From the NCBI RefSeq assembly GCF_900110105.1, contig NZ_FOCL01000003.1:806001-870000 (forward strand): 64,000 nucleotides of DNA, in the 5' to 3' direction. Positions 44,567 through 53,362 of the stretch are shown here, piece after piece; the first letter of the stretch is position 1; every line of letters starts with the position of its first letter. The position numbers were made by a program, and so were the translations under genes. Below the pieces are notes generated by a model. The model was given only the letters and a program-made list of their open reading frames with translations, was not told the origin of the DNA and made no database searches. The stretch comes from Mucilaginibacter gossypiicola. Its GTDB lineage: Bacteria > Bacteroidota > Bacteroidia > Sphingobacteriales > Sphingobacteriaceae.

Positions 44567-44650
44567 TCATTGCAAATACTTCAAATAATCACGGCCGATG
44601 TTTCGCCCGACGTTATAAATACCGAGGTGCCTGTTTGGTGATGATGAGTT
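44567..44650 (-). pseudogene. Remnant of a TonB-dependent receptor 3' end
   Basis: Read on -, 44648-44567 encodes SSSPNRHLGIYNVGRNIG before drifting to a stop. The intact receptor ends SSPNGHLGIYNIGRNISFKAI. The DNA of 44597-44645 is about four-fifths identical to 45014-45062. The similarity stops close to the MITE-like element that lies between the two copies. It is too short for any function; it looks like debris of a tandem paralogue. Confidence 0.5.
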
Positions 44651-44664
44651 GTCGTGTCCCCTCT

Positions 44665-44972
44665 GGGTCTCTCGCAGATTTAAGTTAACCTACAAAACGC
44701 CTTGCAGTTAAATCGGCAAGGCGTTTTGTTTTGCCCCTCTGGGGCAAAGGGTATTTCTATACTTTTTTATGCTACAAACCTTTTGCACCTCTGGTGCACC
44801 TGTCCTTAAGCACCCTTAATTAATACCTGATGATGTTATAAAACCTTGCCGGCCCCAGCGGGGCCACGTGTTTATAGCCTTAAAAGAGCACATTTTTAGG
44901 CTCCGTAGGTGCCTCCTATCGAAATTTCAGGTTGGTGAATTTTGTGGGTTAACTTAAATCTGCGAGAGACCC
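44665..44972. mobile_element. MITE-like element with perfect 26-bp terminal inverted repeats
   Basis: The ends 44665-44690 (GGGTCTCTCGCAGATTTAAG then TTAACC) and 44947-44972 are exact inverted copies. The 308-base element has no coding frame. It contains a 14-bp hairpin (44692-44705/44716-44729, ACAAAACGCCTTGC) and small hairpins TTGCCCC/GGGGCAA and TGCACC/GGTGCA. A diverged second copy is at 61581-61900. No clear target-site duplication was found. Confidence 0.7.
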
Positions 44973-44987
44973 TGATGGTACGTTTAA

Positions 44988-47465
44988 TCAAAAAGGGAAA
45001 ATCGCCTTAAAGCTGATGTTTCGGCCAATATTATAAATACCAAGGTGTCCGTTTGGTGACGACTGGTAGTATTCAAAATACTTTAAACGGTTTAGGTTAG
45101 ATTGATAGGCTTTATCAAACAAATTATCTACCTGCAAAAAAAACTCACAAATGGTTTTGTCCGCTTTATTTTTGACGGTAGTACCTGCTCCAATATTAAA
45201 CAGGGCATAGCCGGGTGTGGCTGTCTCTGTATTATCCAAAGCATAAAAGCGGTTTTGCGTAGTGTAGGCATCCATTTCGGCCTTGAAATAAATTTTCGAA
45301 AAAGCGCCATACGCCTGCTGCAAGCTTGCCTTAAACTCTGACCGGATATGCAACGGCGGGATAAAAGGCAAATATTTAGCTGCACCGTTAGATTCATCAA
45401 TGAGCTGTTTGTTGCCGTTGATGCCTGTTACATACGCCAGGCTATTGTTAAAAGCCAGCCATTTAACGTTTTGCGGATGTATGTTGACGGTAAACTCGGC
45501 ACCATATAAACGGGCACTGCTTTGCTGGTATTGATAGGTGCTGTTACCCGGCACAATTACTACGGGGTTGCCATTGGCATCGGTTAGCTTAGCCTGGTAA
45601 ATGAAATTGTTGATATGGTTATTAAACAGCTCGGCAATCAGGTCAACATCCTTTAGGTAGGCGATGAAACCCAAATCCTCCTGCAGGCTAAATTCGGGGT
45701 TAAAGCTACGGTTGCCTAAATATACAATGTGCGCACCGGGGTCAAGTCCATTGGAGCCAATTTCGGTAATATTAGGGGCACGATATCCACGCGCAATGTT
45801 GGCCTTGAACAATAAGCGTTCGCTGATATTATAGGTTATGCCCAAACTACCCGAAACACCCTGATAAACATGTTTAAAGGCCGGAAATTGCAAATGTGCA
45901 CCTGATGTATCCGGTAGTTTCACATGCTGCTCAAACCCGTTTTTAGGATTCGGCCCCACATAAAAATCGTTCCAACGGATGTGCCGGTTATCATACCTGA
46001 TGCCGCCCGAGATATCAACTTTCCCAATAGTCTTTTTGGTGAACAGGAAAGCACCTGCATCAAACAGGTTATAATCCGGGATCGGAAAATCTGTTGCCGC
46101 CTTGCTGCGGTTGGTTTGGTACATACCATTTACGCCGAGGGTACTCTCTATGCCTGCTATGGTTGGCAAATTATACTTCAGATCATAATTAAGGGTATTA
46201 AGCACCACGTACAATCCCGGTTGGCTTGCCAGTGTAGGATGATTGTATTCCCTGCGGATGCTTTGCTGCAAGCCGAGCGAAGCATTGATGCTACTGCCTT
46301 CGCCCAGTTTAAACTCGTTGTGTGAGTAAACCCGATAGTGCTGAATGCGTTGGTGCAGCGGAGTTATACTGTACGATCTTAACTCATCATCACTTACAAT
46401 TGGCCTGTTCCTGATATTATCAGTACTGCTTTCGGCTATTTGTTTGGTAAATTGTCTTGTAAGCGAATCCCTGCTGCCATCGGGAATTTCCTGCCGGTTA
46501 TCATAAACGGTTGCTGCTATCTGCGAATAGCCCCAATTTTTATCAACCCTGGCCATGCCCGATAAGTTGTATTCGCGAAAACCGGTATTGTATACATAGC
46601 CGTCAATGCTGTTGTGATAGTCATGTGCCGCTTTCGCCGTTGCCCTGAAGGCATAACGCCAATCGTTCTTTTTGTAGGATAAGCCCAGCGAGGTGCCAAT
46701 CATGCCGTTATTGGTATGATAATCTGCGGTGTAGTCACCTCTCAAAATATTGTTTTCGCCAACCGGCAGGTATGGGATCATGTTGACCACTCCTGCCAAT
46801 GCATCCGAGCCATAGGTTAAACTCGCCGGGCCTTTCACTACTTCCGCGCGACCAATGCCATACTGATCTATCTCAATACCATGTTCATCGCCCCATTGCT
46901 GCCCTTCCTGGCGCACGCCATCATATAAGGTTAAAACCCGGTTGTAGCCTAATCCCCTTATAAATGGCTTGGAAATATTAGGCCCTGTAGTAACGGCGTT
47001 AACACCCGGAACACCCTTTACAATGGCATCAATAACGTTGTTGTTGACATTCTGATCCATCTCCTTCTTAGTCATTACTGCAATAGGGATAGGATTACTC
47101 CGAAGCTCGGTTTTCCTTGAAACACCGGTTACCGTTACTTCATTTAATTTGGAACTGCTTTCCTGGAGATTGCCATTCAACAAAGTGGCTTCATCAGGTT
47201 TTACGCTCACCTTATATCGCTCGGTAACATAACCGATATTGGAAAACACCACCGTATACGTACCTGCCGGAACATTTTTTAAATGGTAATAACCTTTATC
47301 ATTTGTAGTACTACCAATAGATGTTCCGGTTAGGGTAACGGTGGCAAAAGAGAGCGGTTCGCTGCCCGCCGTTAATTTTCCTTTAAGAGAGCCTTGCTGT
47401 GCGGAAACCGCTACTGAGATCAATAAAAAATATATCGCACATAATTTCTTCATTCGTTTTTGCAT
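44988..47465 (-). CDS. TonB-dependent outer-membrane receptor, probably metal or metal-chelate uptake
   Basis: ATG at 47465 gives 825 aa; ATG 47453 (MKKLCAIYFLLISVAVSAQ) is the other good start, and the longer frame needs TTG. A signal peptide is followed by a carboxypeptidase-like domain (GSLKGKLTAGSEPLSFATV) and a plug with KLNEVTVTGVSRKTELRSNP, GPNISKPFIRGLGYNRVLTL, YDGVRQEGQQWGDEHGIEID and RAEVVKGPASLTYGSDALAG. The plug resembles ZnuD-like and ferric-chelate receptors more than SusC. There is no SusD partner. A metalloregulator-like palindrome lies just upstream (47495-47516). The barrel ends ISFKAIFPF. Confidence 0.88.
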   Translation of the reverse strand: MQKRMKKLCAIYFLLISVAVSAQQGSLKGKLTAGSEPLSFATVTLTGTSIGSTTNDKGYYHLKNVPAGTYTVVFSNIGYVTERYKVSVKPDEATLLNGNLQESSSKLNEVTVTGVSRKTELRSNPIPIAVMTKKEMDQNVNNNVIDAIVKGVPGVNAVTTGPNISKPFIRGLGYNRVLTLYDGVRQEGQQWGDEHGIEIDQYGIGRAEVVKGPASLTYGSDALAGVVNMIPYLPVGENNILRGDYTADYHTNNGMIGTSLGLSYKKNDWRYAFRATAKAAHDYHNSIDGYVYNTGFREYNLSGMARVDKNWGYSQIAATVYDNRQEIPDGSRDSLTRQFTKQIAESSTDNIRNRPIVSDDELRSYSITPLHQRIQHYRVYSHNEFKLGEGSSINASLGLQQSIRREYNHPTLASQPGLYVVLNTLNYDLKYNLPTIAGIESTLGVNGMYQTNRSKAATDFPIPDYNLFDAGAFLFTKKTIGKVDISGGIRYDNRHIRWNDFYVGPNPKNGFEQHVKLPDTSGAHLQFPAFKHVYQGVSGSLGITYNISERLLFKANIARGYRAPNITEIGSNGLDPGAHIVYLGNRSFNPEFSLQEDLGFIAYLKDVDLIAELFNNHINNFIYQAKLTDANGNPVVIVPGNSTYQYQQSSARLYGAEFTVNIHPQNVKWLAFNNSLAYVTGINGNKQLIDESNGAAKYLPFIPPLHIRSEFKASLQQAYGAFSKIYFKAEMDAYTTQNRFYALDNTETATPGYALFNIGAGTTVKNKADKTICEFFLQVDNLFDKAYQSNLNRLKYFEYYQSSPNGHLGIYNIGRNISFKAIFPF

Positions 47466-47494
47466 ATCATAAATAATATACAAAACAAATAAAA

Positions 47495-47516
47495 AAAATT
47501 AGCCTTACCTAATTTT
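47495..47516 (-). promoter_or_regulatory. Metalloregulator-like palindrome AAAATTAG-N6-CTAATTTT
   Basis: A perfect 8-bp inverted repeat (47495-47502/47509-47516) with centre CCTTAC, giving TTAGCCTTACCTAA. This resembles DtxR/MntR/IdeR-type boxes. It lies 30 bases before the receptor start. Confidence 0.5.
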
Positions 47517-47591
47517 AAATTAAAGAATATAAAAATACTGACTATGACAGCCCAAATAGCAGCTAAATTACATATTGGTGCTATCCGTTAA

Positions 47592-48635
47592 TTAAATAAC
47601 TTGTTTGTGTTGAGTAATAGACGGCTGCTGCGGAGAAAAGGCCAGCATAAACTCTTCTGCACGTTTAACCATATTTTCCGAACCGATAAAAATGGCCGAA
47701 CGCTGGTGAAGCTCATTAACATCCAGATCGAGTATGCGATCATAACCTGTAGATGCCGCTCCTCCTGCCTGTTCAATGATAAAAGCCATTGGGTTGCATT
47801 CATATACTAATCTCAATTTCCCATTTGGATATTGTGCTGTAGTTGGATATAGAAAAACCCCTCCTTTGATCAGGTTTCTGTGAATATCTGCAATCATCGA
47901 ACCTGTATACCTTGAAGTATAAGGGCGACTGGTTGCGCTATCCTCAACCTGGCAATATTTAATGTATTTTTTTACGCCCAAAGGAAAATGTGTATAATAC
48001 CCCTCATTTATAGAATAGATGTAGCCTTCTTTGGGCATCTTAATATCGGGGAGCGACAGGCAAAATTCACCTATCGACGGATCAAGTGTAAAGCCATTAA
48101 CACCTTTGCCCGTGGTATAAACAAGCATGGTTGATGAACCGTAGATCACATAGCCTGCTGCAACCTGCTCTGTGCCTTTCTGTAGCACATCTTCCAGGGT
48201 AGCTTTTCCTTCGGCAGATTTACGGCGATAGATAGAAAATATGGTACCCACACTTACATTCACATCAATATTCGATGAACCATCTAATGGGTCAATAGCC
48301 ACAATATATTTTGCATGTTTTGAGATTTCGGATTCTATCAGGATATGTTCATCATTTTCTTCAGAAGCCACAACACAGCATTCGCCGCCACTACGCAATG
48401 CCGAAATGAATTGTTCGTTGGCATAAACGTCCATCTTTTTCTGACGTTCACCATGGGAGTTCACAGAATCGGTTTCGCCAATAATATCAATGAGCCCGGC
48501 CTTGCTGATCTCGCGGTTGACAATTTTAGCGGCAATGCCTATATCCCGCAAAAGCCTTGACAGTTCGCCTTTGGCAAAAGGGAAATCTGCTTGTTTCTCT
48601 ATAATAAATTGTCCTAACGTTTTTACTACTTTCAT
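47592..48635 (-). CDS. fbp: Fructose-1,6-bisphosphatase, class I
   Basis: The 347-aa cytoplasmic enzyme removes the 1-phosphate of fructose-1,6-bisphosphate in gluconeogenesis. The metal-binding signature [20 protein letters not shown] (Asp115, Asp118) is intact, with VVASEENDE, the ligand loop [21 protein letters not shown] and [20 protein letters not shown]. Length matches the family. It is divergent from the sugar-acid operon, with 411 bases between the two starts. Gluconeogenic flux from triose phosphate would suit that neighbour. Confidence 0.97.
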   Translation of the reverse strand: MKVVKTLGQFIIEKQADFPFAKGELSRLLRDIGIAAKIVNREISKAGLIDIIGETDSVNSHGERQKKMDVYANEQFISALRSGGECCVVASEENDEHILIESEISKHAKYIVAIDPLDGSSNIDVNVSVGTIFSIYRRKSAEGKATLEDVLQKGTEQVAAGYVIYGSSTMLVYTTGKGVNGFTLDPSIGEFCLSLPDIKMPKEGYIYSINEGYYTHFPLGVKKYIKYCQVEDSATSRPYTSRYTGSMIADIHRNLIKGGVFLYPTTAQYPNGKLRLVYECNPMAFIIEQAGGAASTGYDRILDLDVNELHQRSAIFIGSENMVKRAEEFMLAFSPQQPSITQHKQVI

Positions 48636-49046
48636 GGATATATGTATTTAATTGGTTAACAGAAACATTAAAAAACACCGGGATTTAGCCGGATGATTTA
48701 TAATTAGGAGGTGGCGGTTTAACCACCGATGAATAAAAGCATTAAAAGATAAACGACCTTTATAAACTTGGCCTTATATCCTTATATTCAACTTTTTGCT
48801 AAGTTACCGGCCTTTTGTTACCGAACTGTCATGCCCCGTCTCCCCGCATTTCGATGATTATTTGTCATCATTGCTATCCATAAAGCCAATTACAGGCATA
48901 TCACAATAACTCTCCAACAGATATACCTTTTGATAATATCGTACAATAATTTGATAACGGTTGGATGAAAACGGGAGGTGGCATTATCCATCTTTGTTTT
49001 ATATCAAAACCAATTAAAAAGGCCTGTTATTATCATTTATAAGTAT
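48636..49046. other. Divergent intergenic region between fbp and the sugar-acid operon
   Basis: No gene seen. GGAGGTGGC occurs twice (about 48707 and 48975). A short GGTGG/CCACC hairpin lies near 48711-48730. The operon promoter candidate is at 48929-48953. The stretch near 48835-48885 (CCCGTCTCCCCGCATTTCGA and CGATGATTATTTGTCATCAT) also holds a small GATGA/TCATC hairpin. Confidence 0.4.
48929..48953 (+). promoter_or_regulatory. Candidate promoter of the sugar-acid operon
   Basis: TTTGATAA at 48929-48936 and again at 48950-48957 (21-base period). The first TTTG can serve as -33 and TAATTTG (48947-48953) as a near-consensus -7 element. The repeat could also be an operator. The leader would be about 90 bases. 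Confidence 0.4.
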
Positions 49047-50213
49047 ATGCCGCAAATTGAACATCCTTATCGCGACATCACTATCCTGTTTCCGGGCCAG
49101 GTAATTGTTGGCAAAAACTCGCTTTTGAAATTAACTGACGAGGTTGTTGGCCAAGGTCATCAATCAGCTTTGATAGTTACTATCAGCCCGCTTTTAGATA
49201 AGCTTGAACCACTTTTAGCCAAGCTTAAAGAAGCCGGAGTTACTGTTCATGTTGATACATCGATAGTAAGGGAACCATCTTTTAAAGATTTTGAAGATTT
49301 GCTCACGGCTGTTAAAAATACCGGAGCCGATGTGATCATAGGCATTGGCGGCGGCAGTGTGCTTGATGTAGCTAAACTGATAGCCGCGCAGATTGATAAT
49401 GACCAAACCCTGGCGGAGATCACCGGTATCGGCCTGCTTAAAAATCGTAATAAAAAACTTTTTTGCGTGCCTACAACAGCTGGTACAGGTAGTGAGGCTT
49501 CACCTAATGCCATATTGATTGACGATGCTGATAACCAGAAAAAAGGCATTATAAGCCCCCACCTGGTTCCGGATGTGGTGATCATTGATCCGGCTTTGAT
49601 GATCAGCCTGCCGCCAGAAGTTACTGCTGCCACTGGCCTTGATGCGTTAACCCACTGCCTTGAAGCCTACACCAATTTATACGCGCATCCATTCATTGAT
49701 ATGTATGCCCTTGAAGGGATCAGACTTATCGCTGCTAATTTGGTTAAAGCAGTAAACGATGGTACCGATGAGGACGCACGTACGCAATTAGCCATTGGCA
49801 GCTTAATGGGGGGATTTTGTCTGGGCCCGGTTAATACGGCGGGCGTGCACGCCCTCTCCTATCCGTTGGGCAGCCTGTATCATATTGCCCATGGCTTATC
49901 AAATGCGTTGTTGCTTCCTTTTGTAATGGAGTATAACATCCCTGCAGCACCTGAACGATATGCGGCCGTTGCACGCGCATTGGGTTGTAGCAGCAGTATC
50001 AATGATTTTGAAACAGCTCATGCGGGCGTTGAAAAGATCAGGCAGCTGATTAATGAATGCAGAATCCCGGCAAGTTTAAAAGAGATAAACATAGATAAAA
50101 ATACCATACCGCAAATGGCCGCCGATGCCATGAAAATTACGCGTTTGCTTAAAAACAATCCGCGACCAATAAACATAGATGACGCTGTTAGCATTTACGA
50201 GGCTGCTTATTAA
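49047..50213 (+). CDS. Iron-containing alcohol dehydrogenase (group III), first gene of the sugar-acid operon
   Basis: ATG 49047 gives 388 aa, the usual family length; the GTG 69 bases earlier would add a non-homologous tail. NAD-binding ADVIIGIGGGSVLDVAKLIA, FCVPTTAGTGSEASPNAIL and the metal site DALTHCLEAYTNLYAHPFID with LGSLYHIAHGLSNALLLP are all present. Such enzymes oxidise or reduce small alcohols and hydroxy-acids. It precedes the DapA-like gene by 9 bases. Here it may act on a hydroxyl of the imported acid or on an aldehyde product; no direct substrate evidence. Confidence 0.92.
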   Translation: MPQIEHPYRDITILFPGQVIVGKNSLLKLTDEVVGQGHQSALIVTISPLLDKLEPLLAKLKEAGVTVHVDTSIVREPSFKDFEDLLTAVKNTGADVIIGIGGGSVLDVAKLIAAQIDNDQTLAEITGIGLLKNRNKKLFCVPTTAGTGSEASPNAILIDDADNQKKGIISPHLVPDVVIIDPALMISLPPEVTAATGLDALTHCLEAYTNLYAHPFIDMYALEGIRLIAANLVKAVNDGTDEDARTQLAIGSLMGGFCLGPVNTAGVHALSYPLGSLYHIAHGLSNALLLPFVMEYNIPAAPERYAAVARALGCSSSINDFETAHAGVEKIRQLINECRIPASLKEINIDKNTIPQMAADAMKITRLLKNNPRPINIDDAVSIYEAAY

Positions 50214-50222
50214 TACATACTA

Positions 50223-51155
50223 ATGAAACTAAAAAAGAAATATAATGGCCTGGTAGTGCCATCAATTACGCCACTTACCGACAATTACAAGCTTGATCAC
50301 GAAGCGGTTGAAAAAATATTCGACAATATTTTCAACTACGGCGGTGTACCCTTTATACTGGGTACTACCGGTGAATCGGCCTCTTTGCCAAACGAACTCA
50401 AGCTTGATTTTGTTAAACTGGTAACGTCAGTAAGGCAGCCGGGCCGGTTGCTTTATGCAGGTATTTCATCAAACTGCCTGGCCGATTCTATTGACCTGGC
50501 TAAACGCTGCGCAGATGAGGGGATTGATGTTGCGGTTGCCCATTTGCCTGCCTATTTCACTTTAACTGAATACGAAATTAAAACATACTTTGAAACGCTG
50601 GCCAACGAAATACCTATCCCGCTGATAGTTTACAACATACCGGCCACAACCAATGTATCTATAAACCTAAACCTTCTCGACGAATTAAGTTATCATGAAA
50701 ATATAGTTGGCACCAAGGATTCGGAGCGCAACCACGACCGTTTAAAAGATTCCCTGAAACTATGGGCTGGGCGTGCCGATTTCAGCCATTTTTTGGGCTG
50801 GGGAGCACAATCTGCCCACGCGCTATTTACAGGAAGCGACGGACTGGTGCCAAGCACCGGAAATCTGTTCCCGGATATTTATTACAAAATGATAGTTGCT
50901 GCCGACAATAACGACGAAGCTGCCGCCCTGCAATTGCAAAGGCATTCTAACCTGATCGGTGATATTTACCAGGGTAAACGCTTGCTGGGCGAGTCATTGG
51001 CGGCATTAAAATCATTAATGCAAAGCGCAGGATTATGCCGTCCGTATATGATGCCGCCATTGTTGAAAGTTAGTGATACCGAAGCGGCCGACCTGCAAAA
51101 GAAATTGCAAAGAATGCTCAATGTTGAAAACCTTAGCCTGCCGATATACCAATGA
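50223..51155 (+). CDS. DapA/NanA-superfamily aldolase or dehydratase
   Basis: The 310-aa class I pyruvate-type lyase has GTTGES (47-52), Tyr137 in LIVYNIPATTN and the Schiff-base Lys165 in IVGTKDSERN. It is not likely to be the lysine-pathway dihydrodipicolinate synthase, because it sits in a catabolic operon and has SRNHDRLK-type substrate loops; 2-keto-3-deoxy sugar acid aldolase/dehydratase or similar is more likely. Its stop overlaps the start of the PdxA-like gene (ATGA). Confidence 0.88.
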   Translation: MKLKKKYNGLVVPSITPLTDNYKLDHEAVEKIFDNIFNYGGVPFILGTTGESASLPNELKLDFVKLVTSVRQPGRLLYAGISSNCLADSIDLAKRCADEGIDVAVAHLPAYFTLTEYEIKTYFETLANEIPIPLIVYNIPATTNVSINLNLLDELSYHENIVGTKDSERNHDRLKDSLKLWAGRADFSHFLGWGAQSAHALFTGSDGLVPSTGNLFPDIYYKMIVAADNNDEAAALQLQRHSNLIGDIYQGKRLLGESLAALKSLMQSAGLCRPYMMPPLLKVSDTEAADLQKKLQRMLNVENLSLPIYQ

Positions 51156-52192
51156 CAACCGAAAAACCGATCATAGCAATAACCATGGGCGACCCGGCCA
51201 GTATTGGCCCCGAGATAGCCGTTAAAGCATTGTTAACGGAAAGACTGTATGAGATTTGCCGTCCGGTAATTATTGGAGATACCGGTGTGTTTTTTGATAT
51301 CGTAAAGCGCCTGGGTTTAGATGCGCGCATTAACTCTATCAAAGATATCCGCAATGCAAACTTTGAGTTTGGTAAGCCCGATGTTTATGACCTGCAAAAT
51401 GTAGACATGGAGCAGCTGCGTTTTGGCGAAATCTCCGCTATGGCAGGCAATGCATCGTTTGAAGCAGTAAAAAAAGCCATTGAACTGGCGCTTCACAACG
51501 AAGTTGATGCCACTGTAACCGGCCCCATCAACAAAAAATCAATTAACGAAGCCGGCCACCACTTTGCCGGGCATACCGAAATCTACGCACATTATACCGG
51601 CACAAAAAAATACGCCATGTTGCTGGTTGAGCATAACATGAAGGTGATCCATGTATCCACCCATGTTTCCTTAAGGCAGGCATGTGACCTGGTTAAAAAA
51701 GACCGGATAGTGGAAGTAGTTGAACTGTTGCAGGATGGTCTCATCTCGCTCGGCGAAAAAAACCTGAAGATCGGCATTGCCGGACTTAACCCTCATGCCG
51801 GTGACTCAGGTTTATTCGGTACCGAAGACGATTTGGAGATCCTACCCGCCGTACAGGAAGCTTTAAAGTTAGGCTATGATGTTGAGGGCCCTGTACCTGC
51901 TGATACCTTGTTTTCTAAAGCGTCAACCGGGTATTATGGTGGCGTAGTTGCTATGTACCACGACCAGGGGCACATCCCCTTTAAGCTTACCGGCTTTAAA
52001 TGGAATGCCGAAAAACAGCAAATGGACAGTGTAAAAGGTGTTAACATCACTATGGGACTGCCTATTATCCGTACATCGGTTGATCATGGTACAGCTTTTG
52101 AAATTGCAGGTAAAGGCGTTGCCAGCAGCGATGCCATGATACTGGCTATTGAATCAGCGGTACAACTGAGCAAAAACAGGATAAAAGTATAA
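51152..52192 (+). CDS. PdxA2-like 4-phospho-hydroxyacid dehydrogenase
   Basis: The 346-aa protein carries the complete PdxA family signature: ITMGDPASIGPEIAVKAL, TGPINKKSINEAGHHFAGHTE (His136, His137, His141), GLNPHAGDSGLFG, AMYHDQGHIPFK and NITMGLPIIRTSVDHGTAFE. PdxA makes vitamin B6 precursors, but the PdxA2 branch oxidises 4-phospho-D-threonate or 4-phospho-D-erythronate to a keto acid that decarboxylates to dihydroxyacetone phosphate. The DUF1537 kinase gene 3 bases downstream makes the PdxA2 role much the more probable. It overlaps the DapA-like gene by 4 bases. Confidence 0.92.
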   Translation: MTTEKPIIAITMGDPASIGPEIAVKALLTERLYEICRPVIIGDTGVFFDIVKRLGLDARINSIKDIRNANFEFGKPDVYDLQNVDMEQLRFGEISAMAGNASFEAVKKAIELALHNEVDATVTGPINKKSINEAGHHFAGHTEIYAHYTGTKKYAMLLVEHNMKVIHVSTHVSLRQACDLVKKDRIVEVVELLQDGLISLGEKNLKIGIAGLNPHAGDSGLFGTEDDLEILPAVQEALKLGYDVEGPVPADTLFSKASTGYYGGVVAMYHDQGHIPFKLTGFKWNAEKQQMDSVKGVNITMGLPIIRTSVDHGTAFEIAGKGVASSDAMILAIESAVQLSKNRIKV

Positions 52193-52195
52193 GTT

Positions 52196-53362
52196 ATGAT
52201 TGCTGTAATTGCAGATGATTTAACAGGAGCTGCTGAACTGGCGGGTATAGGCCTCAACCATGGGTTAAGAACCGAAGTGAGTACTACTGTTGATGAACAC
52301 TGCGATGCAGATTTGCTCATTATTGCTACCGACACGCGTTCCCTTTTCGTAGTTCAGGCAAAGGAAACTGTGTATAAACTTACTGTTCAGTTGCAACAGC
52401 TAAAACCCCGGTTTATTTTCAAAAAGATAGATTCTGTTTTACGCGGACACATTATTGAGGAATTGCAAAGCCAGTTAACCGCTTCGGGATTAAAAAAGGC
52501 AATGATCGTACCTGGCAACCCCCATCATTCCAAAAAACTCATTGGCGATACGTTTTATTACAATGGCGCCCCTATCCATCTTAGTAATTTCGTTAATGAT
52601 CCAACCTTCCCGGCCTTAAGCTCAAATATTATTGAATTGTTGAGGGCTGATGGAAGTATCTCATTGATAAAAAAAGCGGACAGGCTACCGTCGACAAGAA
52701 TTATTATAGGAGCGGCCGAAAATGAGGATGATCTTAAATATTGGATCGGCAAAACAAATAACGAAACTCTTTTAGCAGGCTCGGCAAATCTGTTTACCAC
52801 GCTGCTTGAGTCATTGACAACCCCGCAAAAGGTTAAAACCCTCGACCCGGAAACTACGGGCAGGCGGTTGTTTGTATTTGGAAGTACCTTTTACCAGGGC
52901 AAGCTAAACCTTAACGATGGCAGGCACAACAACATCCCGGTGCATTATGTGCCGGCGGCAACCATCTGCGCCGAAACCAGCGGAGATCATGTACATGGCC
53001 TTTTTGCCAGTCATGTAGCGTCAAGCATTGTTGCCGGCAATAATGCTATCATTGCCATAAACCCCGATTTTATAAAGGATATAAAGGTAGACCCGGTATT
53101 GCTGAGCCACAAAATGGCGGATATTGTAAAACAGGTTATTGACCACACCTCCCTTCACGAATTGCTGATAGAAGGCGGAGCAACCGCCTGGGCCATACTT
53201 GAGCGTTTAAACATCAAAAAACTATATCCCTCAAAACTAATAGCTCCCGGAGTTATTCATATGCGCATAGCGGGCAATAACCAATTATGTTTAACTTTAA
53301 AACCCGGCAGCTACCCCTGGCCAGCCCACGTTTGGGAAACCAATAACTATACCTGCATATGA
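52196..53362 (+). CDS. Four-carbon acid-sugar kinase (DUF1537 family)
   Basis: The 388-aa kinase has the N-terminal motif MIAVIADDLTGAAELAGIGL (Asp7, Asp8), FKKIDSVLRGHIIEEL, KAMIVPGNPHHSKK and the C-terminal nucleotide-binding LLIEGGATAWAILERL and PGVIHMR. Members phosphorylate D-threonate, D-erythronate or 2-oxo-tetronate at O4, feeding PdxA2-type dehydrogenases. It is 3 bases after the PdxA2-like gene and overlaps the transporter start by 4 bases (ATGA). The stereochemistry of the true substrate cannot be inferred. Confidence 0.92.
   Translation: MIAVIADDLTGAAELAGIGLNHGLRTEVSTTVDEHCDADLLIIATDTRSLFVVQAKETVYKLTVQLQQLKPRFIFKKIDSVLRGHIIEELQSQLTASGLKKAMIVPGNPHHSKKLIGDTFYYNGAPIHLSNFVNDPTFPALSSNIIELLRADGSISLIKKADRLPSTRIIIGAAENEDDLKYWIGKTNNETLLAGSANLFTTLLESLTTPQKVKTLDPETTGRRLFVFGSTFYQGKLNLNDGRHNNIPVHYVPAATICAETSGDHVHGLFASHVASSIVAGNNAIIAINPDFIKDIKVDPVLLSHKMADIVKQVIDHTSLHELLIEGGATAWAILERLNIKKLYPSKLIAPGVIHMRIAGNNQLCLTLKPGSYPWPAHVWETNNYTCI

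Noticed and set aside
44692..44729. Independent terminator of the TonB receptor gene
   Set aside because: The 14-bp hairpin lies inside the MITE-like element, about 260 bases beyond the receptor stop; it may terminate transcripts but is better explained as part of the element.
44988..47465. A third SusC-type glycan importer
   Set aside because: Shorter (about 825 aa), no SusD partner, and the plug motifs resemble metal or siderophore receptors.
50223..51155. Lysine-pathway dapA
   Set aside because: The active-site Lys and Tyr are shared by the whole superfamily, and the catabolic operon makes lysine biosynthesis unlikely.
51152..52192. Vitamin B6 biosynthesis pdxA
   Set aside because: Operon context with a DUF1537 kinase, a symporter and an aldolase-type lyase argues for the catabolic PdxA2 branch; sequence alone does not exclude PdxA.
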